Part shown: positions 27,019 through 34,529 of the stretch, one piece after another | Layout of the letters: each line of letters opens with the position of its first letter | Numbering within the stretch: the stretch's first letter is position 1 | DNA from: an uncultured Pedobacter sp. | Lineage (GTDB): Bacteria > Bacteroidota > Bacteroidia > Sphingobacteriales > Sphingobacteriaceae | Reading direction: 5' to 3' | NCBI RefSeq assembly: GCF_946480185.1 | Contig: NZ_CAMLIG010000009.1 | Span: 62,001 to 126,000 of the forward strand | Length of the DNA: 64,000 nt | Made by a program: the position numbers and the translations under genes | The notes under the pieces: generated by a model | Seen by the model: the letters and a program-made list of their open reading frames with translations, nothing else | What the model was told of the DNA's origin: nothing | Database searches by the model: none

Positions 27019-28203
27019 TTATTGGTTTAGGATTTTTAATACTCTGCTTTTATTTTCTTGAGTTCGGTTATCAATATAATCTTCAATTTCTACTTGAATA
27101 TCCATATATTCTTTTAAAGAATGATTTGTTACTAGATGAGGAGGAATAAATACATTTTCACCACCACTTCGAGGTTTAAAAAAAGCAAAACCTTTGTTTG
27201 GGTTTATGTTTATAACAGTACCTCTTACAGGTTCAAGAATTTCATAAGTAATCGTATTCTTTACAGTTTTAACTTCCCAATTATTAGTTTTTGGTTTGGT
27301 ATCAACATAAATTTTAAACCAAATAATTACATCCATCAACTCAAATAAAACACTTTTAATGAGGAAAGATGATTTCGTTAGTTTGAGATGCTCATCAATA
27401 CTTGATCTATGTGAACCTGCTTGGGTTACACTAAGAATACTTCTTAAATAATTTGAGATTTGTATAGGGATGTGTGTTTCAGGTAAATGAGTATACCTTT
27501 TAAAAATCGGATCAGTATTTTCATATTGATCCTTACCGGATAGAAAAATACTACTTTGATTTAAGGCTACAGTAGGATTTACAAATTCCGAAGGAAGAAG
27601 ATTAAACTTGTGGAATGCAATAAACACATCTTCTACAATTTTTCTAACTGAATTAAAATGGTTTTCGGTATTAAACTCATCTTCTGTTTTCAATAGGCTC
27701 AAAATATCTTGTGCAGCATATTCACCAATATATCCTTCTGTACAAACTTCGAACACTCTTTTATACTTATGTCTTATTTGTGTGTCTTCCTGTTGTGAAG
27801 CTGCTGACTTGATATCTAAGAAAAGTCTTTCAATATCATTTTCACTACCCTTTTTATAAACTTTTGTGAATGACTTTTTGAAAGTTCTATCTTCGTACGC
27901 TTCGGCCTGCCCAGTTAAAACAAATACTTCAAACTTCTTTTTTAATTGAAGCAATATTTCCTTAGCTCGGTGTACAAAATAAGTGTCTTCAGAACCTCTA
28001 ACATCATCTTCATTTTCGAAAAATTTCGTATCCAATAAAATACCATCATAAAAAGAAGAATTACATTCGACTTCATGCATTCCTGCATTTAAGGATTTAT
28101 AGGCTATCAGATTAATTCCATTAAATTTCGCATCCCCTTTAAAGCCTGACATTCCATCATGCTCATCATCAATCCATAAAATATTATATAATGCTGTCTT
28201 CAT
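27019..28203 (-). CDS. Response-regulator-like protein with C-terminal cold-shock domain
   Basis: 394 aa. The N-terminal receiver (about 6-130) keeps every key residue: acidic pair D12/D13 (WIDDE), phospho-acceptor D58 (GILLDTKF), T97 (VLTGQ) and K117 (VYKKG). A helical middle region (140-310) has no family that I recognise. Residues 326-392 are an OB-fold of cold-shock type (GTVININPNKGFAFFKP, ENVFIPPHLV), which binds single-stranded nucleic acid. It begins 3 bp behind the stop of the methylase-kinase fusion, so it is surely its partner. A receiver with a cold-shock output is unusual; the likely output is RNA or ssDNA binding, not promoter binding. Confidence 0.87.
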   Translation of the reverse strand: MKTALYNILWIDDEHDGMSGFKGDAKFNGINLIAYKSLNAGMHEVECNSSFYDGILLDTKFFENEDDVRGSEDTYFVHRAKEILLQLKKKFEVFVLTGQAEAYEDRTFKKSFTKVYKKGSENDIERLFLDIKSAASQQEDTQIRHKYKRVFEVCTEGYIGEYAAQDILSLLKTEDEFNTENHFNSVRKIVEDVFIAFHKFNLLPSEFVNPTVALNQSSIFLSGKDQYENTDPIFKRYTHLPETHIPIQISNYLRSILSVTQAGSHRSSIDEHLKLTKSSFLIKSVLFELMDVIIWFKIYVDTKPKTNNWEVKTVKNTITYEILEPVRGTVININPNKGFAFFKPRSGGENVFIPPHLVTNHSLKEYMDIQVEIEDYIDNRTQENKSRVLKILNQ

Positions 28204-28206
28204 TCT

Positions 28207-30699
28207 TTAATTAATAAAGTTGATTGAAAATTGAAATTTTAATTTAACTAGATAAAAACGATCCTCATTTAATAATAGCTCCCAATCTGGATTATTAAAT
28301 TTAACCGCAATACGGTTTATATCGTAACCTCCTAAACCAGTTCCTGAGTTTTCATCTGAAGTAGAGTATTTTGTAATAAATTTTTCTTTATCATAATTCT
28401 TAGGAAAAGGTTTACCGTTATTTTTTATTTCAAATAATAGAACGTCTCCAATGTCAGTTAACTCAATAATAACTTCATTTCGTTGTTCCTCACAGTCAAA
28501 ACCATATTTGCTAGCATTTGTGAGTATGTTATCTATAAGTGTTTTTAGAAGTATTTTATTTGCAACAATTCCTCTTTCCTTTAAATCTTCGCCGTTTAAT
28601 AATATTTTTACAATTTTAAAATTGTATCCGTTATCTGAAGTTTGTTTGATCATCTTATTTAGATCAAATAATGAAATATTTTCAAGGTCAAATTCTTCTA
28701 ATACAAAGCCGTTTTCACCTTTTTCTAATACTTCAGTTATAAAATTTATATCAGTACGAATTTGTTCTAATGCTTCAACTATTTCAATTTCATAGAAATT
28801 CTTAAACTCTTTATTCAATGGAGATAATGTTTCTTTATTAGCACTTAGAAATCTAATAATATTTTTTGACCAGCCTAATATGTTTTGCCTAGGTCTCCCA
28901 AGGGTATGCTTTAATGAAGCAAACTCATTAAACTGTCTAGATATTTGACCATGAGCTAGTTCATTTCTTTGTTGCTCCAGGTTTAAAATTCTATCCGAAA
29001 GTTCAAATAAACCTTCAACTTTTGCCTTTTGTTCTTGTAAAGTCGGAAGTTTAATTACAACCTTAAGTAGATCTTCCTTTTTCAAAAAAGGAATTGTAGA
29101 ATTAATTCTGTAAGCCTCTAATTGTTCTTGAACATAATTAGAATTAAGTTCATTAATTAAAAAAATTGGATCAACTAAAGATTCATTAACTTTGAATGAT
29201 ATGATATCGGGATTTATGTATATTTCCTCATTCTCAAATTCGAAATAAGTTGGTTTTAAAGTTTTCCATCTTAGAGCTAATAATAGGCATGATTCTGAAA
29301 TTCCTCTAAAGCTACTTTGATTAAGTTCAGATATCTCAATTTGGCTTGAACTTAATGTATTATCTACTTGATCATTTTTTAAATCACGAATTTTAATAAC
29401 TTTACCAGTGGAAATATCAGGCACTCTTTTACCCTTAATGATTTCTCCAAGGGATGAAAGAGTAATACCGGAAGGAGCATTTAAAAAATATCTTTTAACA
29501 CTTAAGTTAAAATCATTTTCTACAATAACTTCATTACGAACAATCTTAATATCATCATTTTCAAGATCAGCTTTTATTAAACGAAGAAGATTTTCACTTT
29601 TAAACTCAAACTGGCCCTTTTGGAATTTTTCGACATATTTGGAAGCATCGATAAACTTCACTTTACCACTTAGGCTTTTAACTTTATTAATTACCATGAT
29701 GGAAAAAGGAATTCCAGTATTCATTAATAATCCACCGGGGAAGGAGACCACCATTTCTAGTAAGTCCTTATTTACTAAATCTTTTCTTAATTCTAGTTCA
29801 GACCCTCCAGCAAAGAGTCTTCCGTTTGAGATTAATACGATAAGTTTCCCTTTATCATTTAACGCTTCAATTCCATTTTCTAAAAGGAAGGATTCTGCAT
29901 TTTTAATTGCACCATAACGTCCAATAAATTGACTTTGAAGCTTATAACCAAACGGTGGATTAGAAATAATTAAATCGTATTTGAGTTTTTTTACATTTCC
30001 TTTTAATAGCTCAATTGGATTTGAATATTTTTCATAAAAAGGATTCCAATTGTTAATAGAATTATCCAAAATATAGTTTACTTTTTGCCAATTGGCATGA
30101 GCAAATATTCTTAGCTCCCCAACTGCCCACGTATTGTAGTTAATCTCTTCTCCATAATACGTTTGTTTTTCTTTTAAAAGAGTTGAAAATGTAGCTGAGC
30201 CACTGAAGGGGTTATAAACTAATGCATTATCAGGTAGTTCTATAAGAGAAAGAGCAAAACTATTTATCGAAATGGGGGTATGAAACTGACCACTAAATCT
30301 ACCAGATACATCTCGTAAGTTTTTAAGCGCTGTTTCAAATACTTGGCGAAAATTACTTTTTAAAAAATATTCATCAATTGATGTTAGAAAATGGATTATA
30401 GCAGAAAAACCTTCAAATGAAATTCTTTGCAAAATTGAATGGTAAACCTTGGCGTATAATTCTTCGAATGTTTTATTATGCTCTAAAAGTGATGTTTCAA
30501 TGCTATTATGAAGCTTATCTCTTTTTTCGAAATTTTCAACAGTATTCAGACCATTTAAAAGGCCTTCTTTATGTAATGACAATAAGAAAAGAACAATGTG
30601 ATAATCATTACTGGTAATTGATTCATTGCCGAGCACACCAATTGCTCTAACAATTTGACTTTCTACTATCTCTAAATTGCCTTCTATTGAATTCATCAT
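28207..30699 (-). CDS. Fusion of N6-adenine methylase, HsdS-like recognition domain and histidine kinase
   Basis: 830 aa. A helical HsdM-like N-terminus is followed by SAM motif YNPFSGSATF (162-171) and catalytic NPPFG (247-251). Residues 410-575 form an HsdS-type recognition half (ITLSSLGEIIKGKRVPDIS, then a coiled coil LFELSDRILNLEQQRNE). Residues 590-830 form a kinase: LKHTLGRPRQNILGW resembles an H-box (candidate H598), with N-box LIDNILTNASKYGF, KNNGKPFP and G2 SGTGLGGYDINRI. One protein thus could bind a DNA site, methylate it and phosphorylate the receiver protein encoded next. A GHKL ATPase without kinase activity is the alternative. No nuclease is fused. It lies in conspicuously AT-rich DNA. 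Confidence 0.88.
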   Translation of the reverse strand: MMNSIEGNLEIVESQIVRAIGVLGNESITSNDYHIVLFLLSLHKEGLLNGLNTVENFEKRDKLHNSIETSLLEHNKTFEELYAKVYHSILQRISFEGFSAIIHFLTSIDEYFLKSNFRQVFETALKNLRDVSGRFSGQFHTPISINSFALSLIELPDNALVYNPFSGSATFSTLLKEKQTYYGEEINYNTWAVGELRIFAHANWQKVNYILDNSINNWNPFYEKYSNPIELLKGNVKKLKYDLIISNPPFGYKLQSQFIGRYGAIKNAESFLLENGIEALNDKGKLIVLISNGRLFAGGSELELRKDLVNKDLLEMVVSFPGGLLMNTGIPFSIMVINKVKSLSGKVKFIDASKYVEKFQKGQFEFKSENLLRLIKADLENDDIKIVRNEVIVENDFNLSVKRYFLNAPSGITLSSLGEIIKGKRVPDISTGKVIKIRDLKNDQVDNTLSSSQIEISELNQSSFRGISESCLLLALRWKTLKPTYFEFENEEIYINPDIISFKVNESLVDPIFLINELNSNYVQEQLEAYRINSTIPFLKKEDLLKVVIKLPTLQEQKAKVEGLFELSDRILNLEQQRNELAHGQISRQFNEFASLKHTLGRPRQNILGWSKNIIRFLSANKETLSPLNKEFKNFYEIEIVEALEQIRTDINFITEVLEKGENGFVLEEFDLENISLFDLNKMIKQTSDNGYNFKIVKILLNGEDLKERGIVANKILLKTLIDNILTNASKYGFDCEEQRNEVIIELTDIGDVLLFEIKNNGKPFPKNYDKEKFITKYSTSDENSGTGLGGYDINRIAVKFNNPDWELLLNEDRFYLVKLKFQFSINFIN

Positions 30700-30764
30700 A
30701 TAATAATCCTAAGTGACCTGATGAAACAAAGGTGTAAATATTTTGTGCAGTATATCTGCATAGG

Positions 30765-31769
30765 TTATGAGTATACTTTTAATAGGTTTTCAGCAATTCC
30801 TTTAATTTTATCTATTAATATATTTGGTTCTAAAACCTGAACTCTATCTCCGTGTGATAGAAGTAGAGATATAAATTCATAATTGATAAATAAATTTAGT
30901 TCTAAAATGCTACAACTTTCTTGAATTTCTAAAACCTTTTGTGAACCATGAATAGGTTTTGTTTTAATATATGGCCATAAATCTTTCTTGACCTTTATTA
31001 CAATCCTAGAAAGCTTTGTGTTTTCCGGAACTGTAACACCAATTATATCTTCAAAATATTCATCAAAATCTATATTAGTGTTTTGATGATATGTTATATC
31101 TACCTCTGTTAGTTTTATAATTCTATCCAGTGCTAAATTTGAGATATTATCATAATCTTCATTATATCCAAAAAGAAACCATCTTAAATTATATTGCTTT
31201 AAGAAATAAGGATGAATTAGGAGTACAGTATTCTCTTTTGTTATAAATGATAAATAAGTTATTTTTAGAACTCTTTTATTAAAAATAGCATTAAATAAAG
31301 GTGTTATATATCCCAAACCTTTTAAAAATTGATTTTGCTCAAAATCAATGATCTTTGTTTCATTTAATAAACTAATGCTTTTTAATTTCTCACTTATTCC
31401 TTCAATCCACTCAAATTGAGGCATACCTTTGAACCTAGAAAGTGTCATTAGAACTTCTTTGATCTGGTTAGCTTCTACTTGATTTAATGGGCTATTATTA
31501 ATGGTATATGCTTTATCTGAATATTGAAAATAGGTTTTTCTTCCTTCTTTAATTCTTTTTAAGTCTATTTTGTAGCCTTGTTCACTTTCCATAAAAGTGA
31601 TATCATCATAAACCTGTCTTTTTTTAATCCCTTCTTGTTTTCCTGTAAAGTCATAGATTGCTACATTGCAAGCCTCAACTAAATCATCAATGTTAAACTT
31701 ACGCCCAAAATTAGAAAAGCATTTATCTAACGCGAGGTATCTAATTTGTGCATGTTTGTTCGTAGCCAT
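30765..31769 (-). CDS. WYL-domain transcriptional regulator
   Basis: 334 aa. An N-terminal helix-turn-helix part (residues 8-75, RYLALDKCF and KKRQVYDDITFME) precedes a WYL domain near 160-240 (ITYLSFITKENTVLLIHPYFLKQ, RWFLFGYNEDY) and a WCX-like C-terminal extension. WYL regulators such as BrxR and CapW repress defence operons and respond to nucleic-acid ligands. This gene lies directly upstream of the methylase-kinase cassette on the same strand, with 65 bp between. A perfect palindrome 58-78 bp before its start is a likely operator. Confidence 0.9.
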   Translation of the reverse strand: MATNKHAQIRYLALDKCFSNFGRKFNIDDLVEACNVAIYDFTGKQEGIKKRQVYDDITFMESEQGYKIDLKRIKEGRKTYFQYSDKAYTINNSPLNQVEANQIKEVLMTLSRFKGMPQFEWIEGISEKLKSISLLNETKIIDFEQNQFLKGLGYITPLFNAIFNKRVLKITYLSFITKENTVLLIHPYFLKQYNLRWFLFGYNEDYDNISNLALDRIIKLTEVDITYHQNTNIDFDEYFEDIIGVTVPENTKLSRIVIKVKKDLWPYIKTKPIHGSQKVLEIQESCSILELNLFINYEFISLLLSHGDRVQVLEPNILIDKIKGIAENLLKVYS

Positions 31770-31826
31770 TAGTTTTTCGATATGGGCTAAAATAAGTAAA
31801 AAGTATTTTAAGTGATGCTATAAATA

Positions 31827-31847
31827 GCTGGTTAATAATTAACCAGC
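31827..31847. promoter_or_regulatory. 21-bp palindrome upstream of the WYL gene (probable operator)
   Basis: The arms GCTGGTTAA and TTAACCAGC match perfectly around TAA. It lies between the divergent WYL gene (start 31769) and a rightward promoter (31867), so one dimeric repressor could control both directions. Confidence 0.6.
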
Positions 31848-31866
31848 GGAATTCGCACCTTATCAT

Positions 31867-31874
31867 TATATTTG
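31867..31874 (+). promoter_or_regulatory. TAnnTTTG -7 box for the small-ORF / histone-like transcript
   Basis: TATATTTG matches the Bacteroidota -7 consensus exactly. No clear -33 element is seen 20 bp upstream. Transcription would start near 31881, just before the ATG at 31887. Confidence 0.5.
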
Positions 31875-31886
31875 TGAGTGAACTTT

Positions 31887-32018
31887 ATGGACGGGCTGAT
31901 GAGCCTTGCACTCAGCACAATTTACGATGTGCTGAAATTCGTTTTTTTAAAACTCGCCTTATCTGAGGATTTAAAAAAGTTAAATGGTTCGATTCCGGTA
32001 CTGGGTACTATCGACTAA
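31887..32018 (+). CDS. Possible 43-aa hydrophobic peptide
   Basis: The ATG lies 13 bp past a -7 box; the frame encodes 43 aa with a hydrophobic centre (LMSLALSTIYDVLKFVFLKL) and a polar tail (EDLKKLNGSIP). An RNA stem TCAGCACA/TGTGCTGA falls inside the frame, so this may instead be a leader RNA for the histone-like gene 35 bp downstream. No family is recognised. Single-helix peptides of this size can be toxins or membrane modulators, but there is no direct sign of that. Confidence 0.35.
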   Translation: MDGLMSLALSTIYDVLKFVFLKLALSEDLKKLNGSIPVLGTID

Positions 32019-32053
32019 ATTCATATCTTAGTGTTAAAACAATTAAAAACAAC

Positions 32054-32227
32054 ATGGAAAAATTTAAAGAGTTAAAAAGCCTAATAGAAACTGCAGAAGC
32101 AGATGCAGTAGCATTTTTTGAGAAAGGAAACAAAGCGGCAGGTACACGTTTAAGAAATGCGATGCAACAGTCAAAAGTATTGGCGCAGGACATTCGTAAC
32201 GAAGTTACTGCTAAGAAAAACGGATAA
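32054..32227 (+). CDS. Histone H1-like (Hc1) small protein
   Basis: 57 aa: MEKFKELKSLIETAEADAVA followed by FFEKGNKAAGTRLRNAMQQ and a basic end, VTAKKNG. This is the compact Hc1/H1-like form common in Bacteroidota, where it binds DNA or assists its compaction. Its place on the ICE beside radC and the tra genes suggests control of element or host DNA, which is inference. It is followed 22 bp later by a strong terminator. Confidence 0.8.
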   Translation: MEKFKELKSLIETAEADAVAFFEKGNKAAGTRLRNAMQQSKVLAQDIRNEVTAKKNG

Positions 32228-32249
32228 TTTAAAAATCAAAGATTATGGG

Positions 32250-32286
32250 AAACCCGACTGGCTCACAAACCAGTCGGGTTTATTTT
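32250..32286 (+). terminator. Terminator after the histone-like gene
   Basis: The perfect arms AAACCCGACTGG (32250-32261) and CCAGTCGGGTTT (32270-32281) flank an 8-base loop and precede ATTTTTA. It also faces the end of the convergent radC-like gene. Confidence 0.9.
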
Positions 32287-32292
32287 TATATC

Positions 32293-32763
32293 CTAAAATA
32301 GCATTCCTTCGTCTGCAAATGAATAAAAACCTTCTGTGGTAATAATCAAATGATCCAAAACTTCAATATCTAACAGCTTCCCTCCTTCTTTGATTTTTTT
32401 AGTTAAACTAATATCTGCCTGACTTGGCCTAAGTGCGCCTGAAGGATGGTTATGTGCTAATATAATTGCACTTGCACAAGCTTTTAATGCAGTTCCGAAA
32501 ATCAGTTTGGGGTCTGCAACAGTTCCTGAAACTCCCCCAGAGGAAACTTCAAATAAGCCTATTACTCTGTTTGCTCTATTCAGTAATAAAACTTTAAACT
32601 GTTCATACAACTCAATCGTATCTGTATTCCATGTCTCTGAAAAAACCTTATAAACCTCTCTGGAAGAACTTAATTTCGGTCTTTCAGAATTTTTGATTTT
32701 TGAACTGTAACTGATACTGATCTCTGCTACTTGAAATGATGATTGATTGATGCTAGTTTCCAT
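32293..32763 (-). CDS. RadC-like JAB-domain protein
   Basis: 156 aa. The JAMM metal site is complete: HNHPSG followed by seven residues to Ser and two more to Asp (SQAD). The helix-hairpin-helix half of full-length RadC is missing, as in the short versions carried by mobile elements and often named RadC or associated with anti-restriction genes. The real activity of RadC proteins is uncertain; it is not the RecG-related repair enzyme once proposed. It reads leftward from the structured 32.8 kb spacer. Confidence 0.9.
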   Translation of the reverse strand: METSINQSSFQVAEISISYSSKIKNSERPKLSSSREVYKVFSETWNTDTIELYEQFKVLLLNRANRVIGLFEVSSGGVSGTVADPKLIFGTALKACASAIILAHNHPSGALRPSQADISLTKKIKEGGKLLDIEVLDHLIITTEGFYSFADEGMLF

Positions 32764-32816
32764 AATAATTGAATTTTAAATGTTATTGAATGAATTATGG
32801 TGCATCGAAGCTCGCA

Positions 32817-32923
32817 AAGCCGACAAAAGGAAGGGTGGAGATTTCAAAAATGTGGAGGCTCCGCCCCTAGGTGGATACCCATTTTTTAAATACGACCCTT
32901 GCGAAGCGAACCGTTGTCGGCTT
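32817..32923. ncRNA. Candidate structured RNA or leader in the radC-tra spacer
   Basis: This lies in the 351-bp spacer 32764-33114, which has no gene. Outer arms AAGCCGACAA (32817-32826) and TTGTCGGCTT (32914-32923) pair perfectly over 87 bases. Inside, GGGTGGAG (32833-32840) pairs with CTCCGCCC (32859-32866) through one G-T. The block is much more GC-rich than its surroundings. It may be an RNA, a leader of radC, or a DNA element such as an origin; the strand is unknown. Confidence 0.4.
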
Positions 32924-33022
32924 GGCGGGCTAAATTTGTAGCGTAATTGATGAATAATTCCCGAAATACTTTGGTTCGTTCTGCCTAAATAAACTTTAAA
33001 CACCTGATTTACATGAGGTACT

Positions 33023-33048
33023 GGGATGCAAGAAAAAACCTGTATCCC
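33023..33048. promoter_or_regulatory. Hairpin upstream of the tra operon
   Basis: GGGATGCA (33023-33030) and TGTATCCC (33041-33048) form an 8-bp stem with one G-T pair and a 10-base A-rich loop. It lies 67 bp before the first tra-operon start codon. No T run follows, so a leader structure or protein site is likelier than a terminator. Confidence 0.4.
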
Positions 33049-33114
33049 GACGGCTCTCGAATCCTCGCCACCTTTGTTTCAACAAATCGCTAAAACATTT
33101 AAAGTTTGAAACTT

Positions 33115-33585
33115 ATGGAAAACATCTCTTGGACCACCTTCGGAATTGGCATTACCCTTTTAATCCTAAGTTATTATCTCGTCGTATTTATTTACTGCTA
33201 TTGGCAGGAACTGAGCACAATTTTCCCGAAAACATCGAATGCTGATTTTAACCCGCTGTTCATTGGCGAGAACGATAGCAGATCAGAAGTGTCTGCGGAA
33301 AATGCGGTTGAAGCAGAAGAATTTGAACAACCAACATCAGAGAACCTAGAGGTGGACACGCTGATTGAAGCATTAAAGGAAGGAATTGGTTTTGCGTCGG
33401 ACCATGAGTATCAACCTTTGGCTTTTAAGGCACATCTTTCTTCAATTATTAAAAAGTTCCCACAACTAAACGGCTCGGATCACCAATCCGCAATCAACGA
33501 ACTTCTTGTTAAAGAGTGTAAAGAATACGGAGTTATGGTGCTGAGTCAAGACGACGCGGTGCATTTATGGAACAGCAATCCATAG
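33115..33585 (+). CDS. Membrane-anchored acidic protein at the head of the tra operon
   Basis: 156 aa from the ATG at 33115; a TTG three codons upstream is the alternative. One transmembrane helix lies at about 8-28 (GIGITLLILSYYLVVFIY). A Glu-rich linker follows (ENAVEAEEFEQPTSENLEVD), then a small helical C-terminal domain (85-155). I do not recognise the family. Its position before traE matches small membrane proteins that open the tra operon in many Bacteroidota ICEs, so a part in the mating channel or its control is likely. Confidence 0.7.
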   Translation: MENISWTTFGIGITLLILSYYLVVFIYCYWQELSTIFPKTSNADFNPLFIGENDSRSEVSAENAVEAEEFEQPTSENLEVDTLIEALKEGIGFASDHEYQPLAFKAHLSSIIKKFPQLNGSDHQSAINELLVKECKEYGVMVLSQDDAVHLWNSNP

Positions 33586-33685
33586 CTCCACTTTTTTATC
33601 CCAAAACAAAAAAACAGCCACCATCCACGCCAATGCGTAGGCAAATGTTCCATAAAAGAAGTGTTGCGATGGTCGCTGATTCCCG

Positions 33686-33713
33686 CCTCTCCGTTGCTGC
33701 CTCAACGGAGAGG
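33686..33713. promoter_or_regulatory. Strong hairpin upstream of traE
   Basis: The arms CCTCTCCGTTG (33686-33696) and CAACGGAGAGG (33703-33713) are perfect over 11 bp with a 6-base loop. The following bases are GA-rich, not T-rich. It could be a leader element or an RNA-processing site within the tra transcript. Confidence 0.45.
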
Positions 33714-33749
33714 ACAAGGGAAGTCTTATAAATCTATAAACCATCAGAT

Positions 33750-34073
33750 ATGAAAAACAATAGCTTAAAGAAAATCAATTTAAAAAAGATAGCAATAGTT
33801 GCCATCCTAGTCACCGCAGCACTTCCAATTTTCGCACAAGACGGCAATGCCGGTATTATGGAAGCCAACCAGAAAGTACGGAGCTATTTTGAAAGTGGTA
33901 CGCAGTTGATGTATGCCGTGGGTGCGCTCATCGGGTTAATCGGTGCAGTAAAGGTTTATCAGAAATGGAATGCCGGAGACCAGGATACCAGCAAAGTTGC
34001 AGCCGCCTGGTTTGGGAGCTGTGTGTTTCTGGTGGTGGTAGCCACCATCATCAAATCATTTTTCGGACTATAA
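33750..34073 (+). CDS. traE: Conjugative transposon protein TraE (DUF4134)
   Basis: 107 aa. A signal peptide (IAIVAILVTAALPIFAQ) is followed by two hydrophobic helices (MYAVGALIGLIGAVKVYQ and AAAWFGSCVFLVVVATII) with the loop KWNAGDQDTSK. This layout resembles VirB2-type pilin-like proteins, and TraE is thought to fill that place in CTnDOT-type mating machines. It begins the core tra set. Confidence 0.9.
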   Translation: MKNNSLKKINLKKIAIVAILVTAALPIFAQDGNAGIMEANQKVRSYFESGTQLMYAVGALIGLIGAVKVYQKWNAGDQDTSKVAAAWFGSCVFLVVVATIIKSFFGL

Positions 34074-34085
34074 ATCACCCAAAGC

Positions 34086-34520
34086 ATGCAGACCATTTTA
34101 AAAACGAAACTCCACACTTATATCTGCGAAAGCAACCCGGAACTGGTGGTTCATCTGGAGGAAACTTTTTCTTTAAACAACTATCTGGAAGAAAAAATCG
34201 CCAACATTGGTACGTTCCTGCAAAACCTGATAGAGTCCGGGAAACCCAGTTATGTGATCAAAGAGCTTTGCATGAACCGCCTTACCGAAGACCTGAAACC
34301 TTCCAAGTTCATGTACCTGAAAGCTTTATTGGAAGAAGAATTTACTGGGGATTATCTGATGATGCAGGAAAGCGGAACCCTAACTTTTGAGACCATCAAC
34401 ATCATCCAGGAAACGGAGCATTTGTTCCATGAATTTCCTTTCAACAGAGAGCGTGAAGATAATTCCATGCTTCGTTCTGCGCTCACCGCATTTATCAACG
34501 ATTACCTGAAACAAAATTAA
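34086..34520 (+). CDS. DUF1896-like ICE protein
   Basis: 144 aa, soluble and helical. The C-terminal two thirds carry LKPSKFMYLKALLEEEF, GTLTFETINIIQETEHLF and DNSMLRSALTAFINDYL, which I recognise as the DUF1896 pattern found in Bacteroidota conjugative elements. The function is unknown. It lies 12 bp after traE and 9 bp before the giant methylase-helicase gene; DUF1896 genes commonly sit next to such enzymes. Confidence 0.65.
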   Translation: MQTILKTKLHTYICESNPELVVHLEETFSLNNYLEEKIANIGTFLQNLIESGKPSYVIKELCMNRLTEDLKPSKFMYLKALLEEEFTGDYLMMQESGTLTFETINIIQETEHLFHEFPFNREREDNSMLRSALTAFINDYLKQN

Positions 34521-34529
34521 TAAAGCTTT

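Noticed and set aside
31986..31996. GGTTCGATTCC, which looks like the T arm of a tRNA
   Set aside because: No acceptor, anticodon or D arm can be drawn around it; it lies in a small open frame.
32776..33003. Open frame of 75 codons on the minus strand
   Set aside because: It coincides with the paired arms of the structured spacer, has low-complexity basic content and no start context; not a convincing gene.
33965..34390. 141-codon frame overlapping traE and the DUF1896 gene
   Set aside because: It is in another frame over two well-supported genes and its composition is that of shadow coding.
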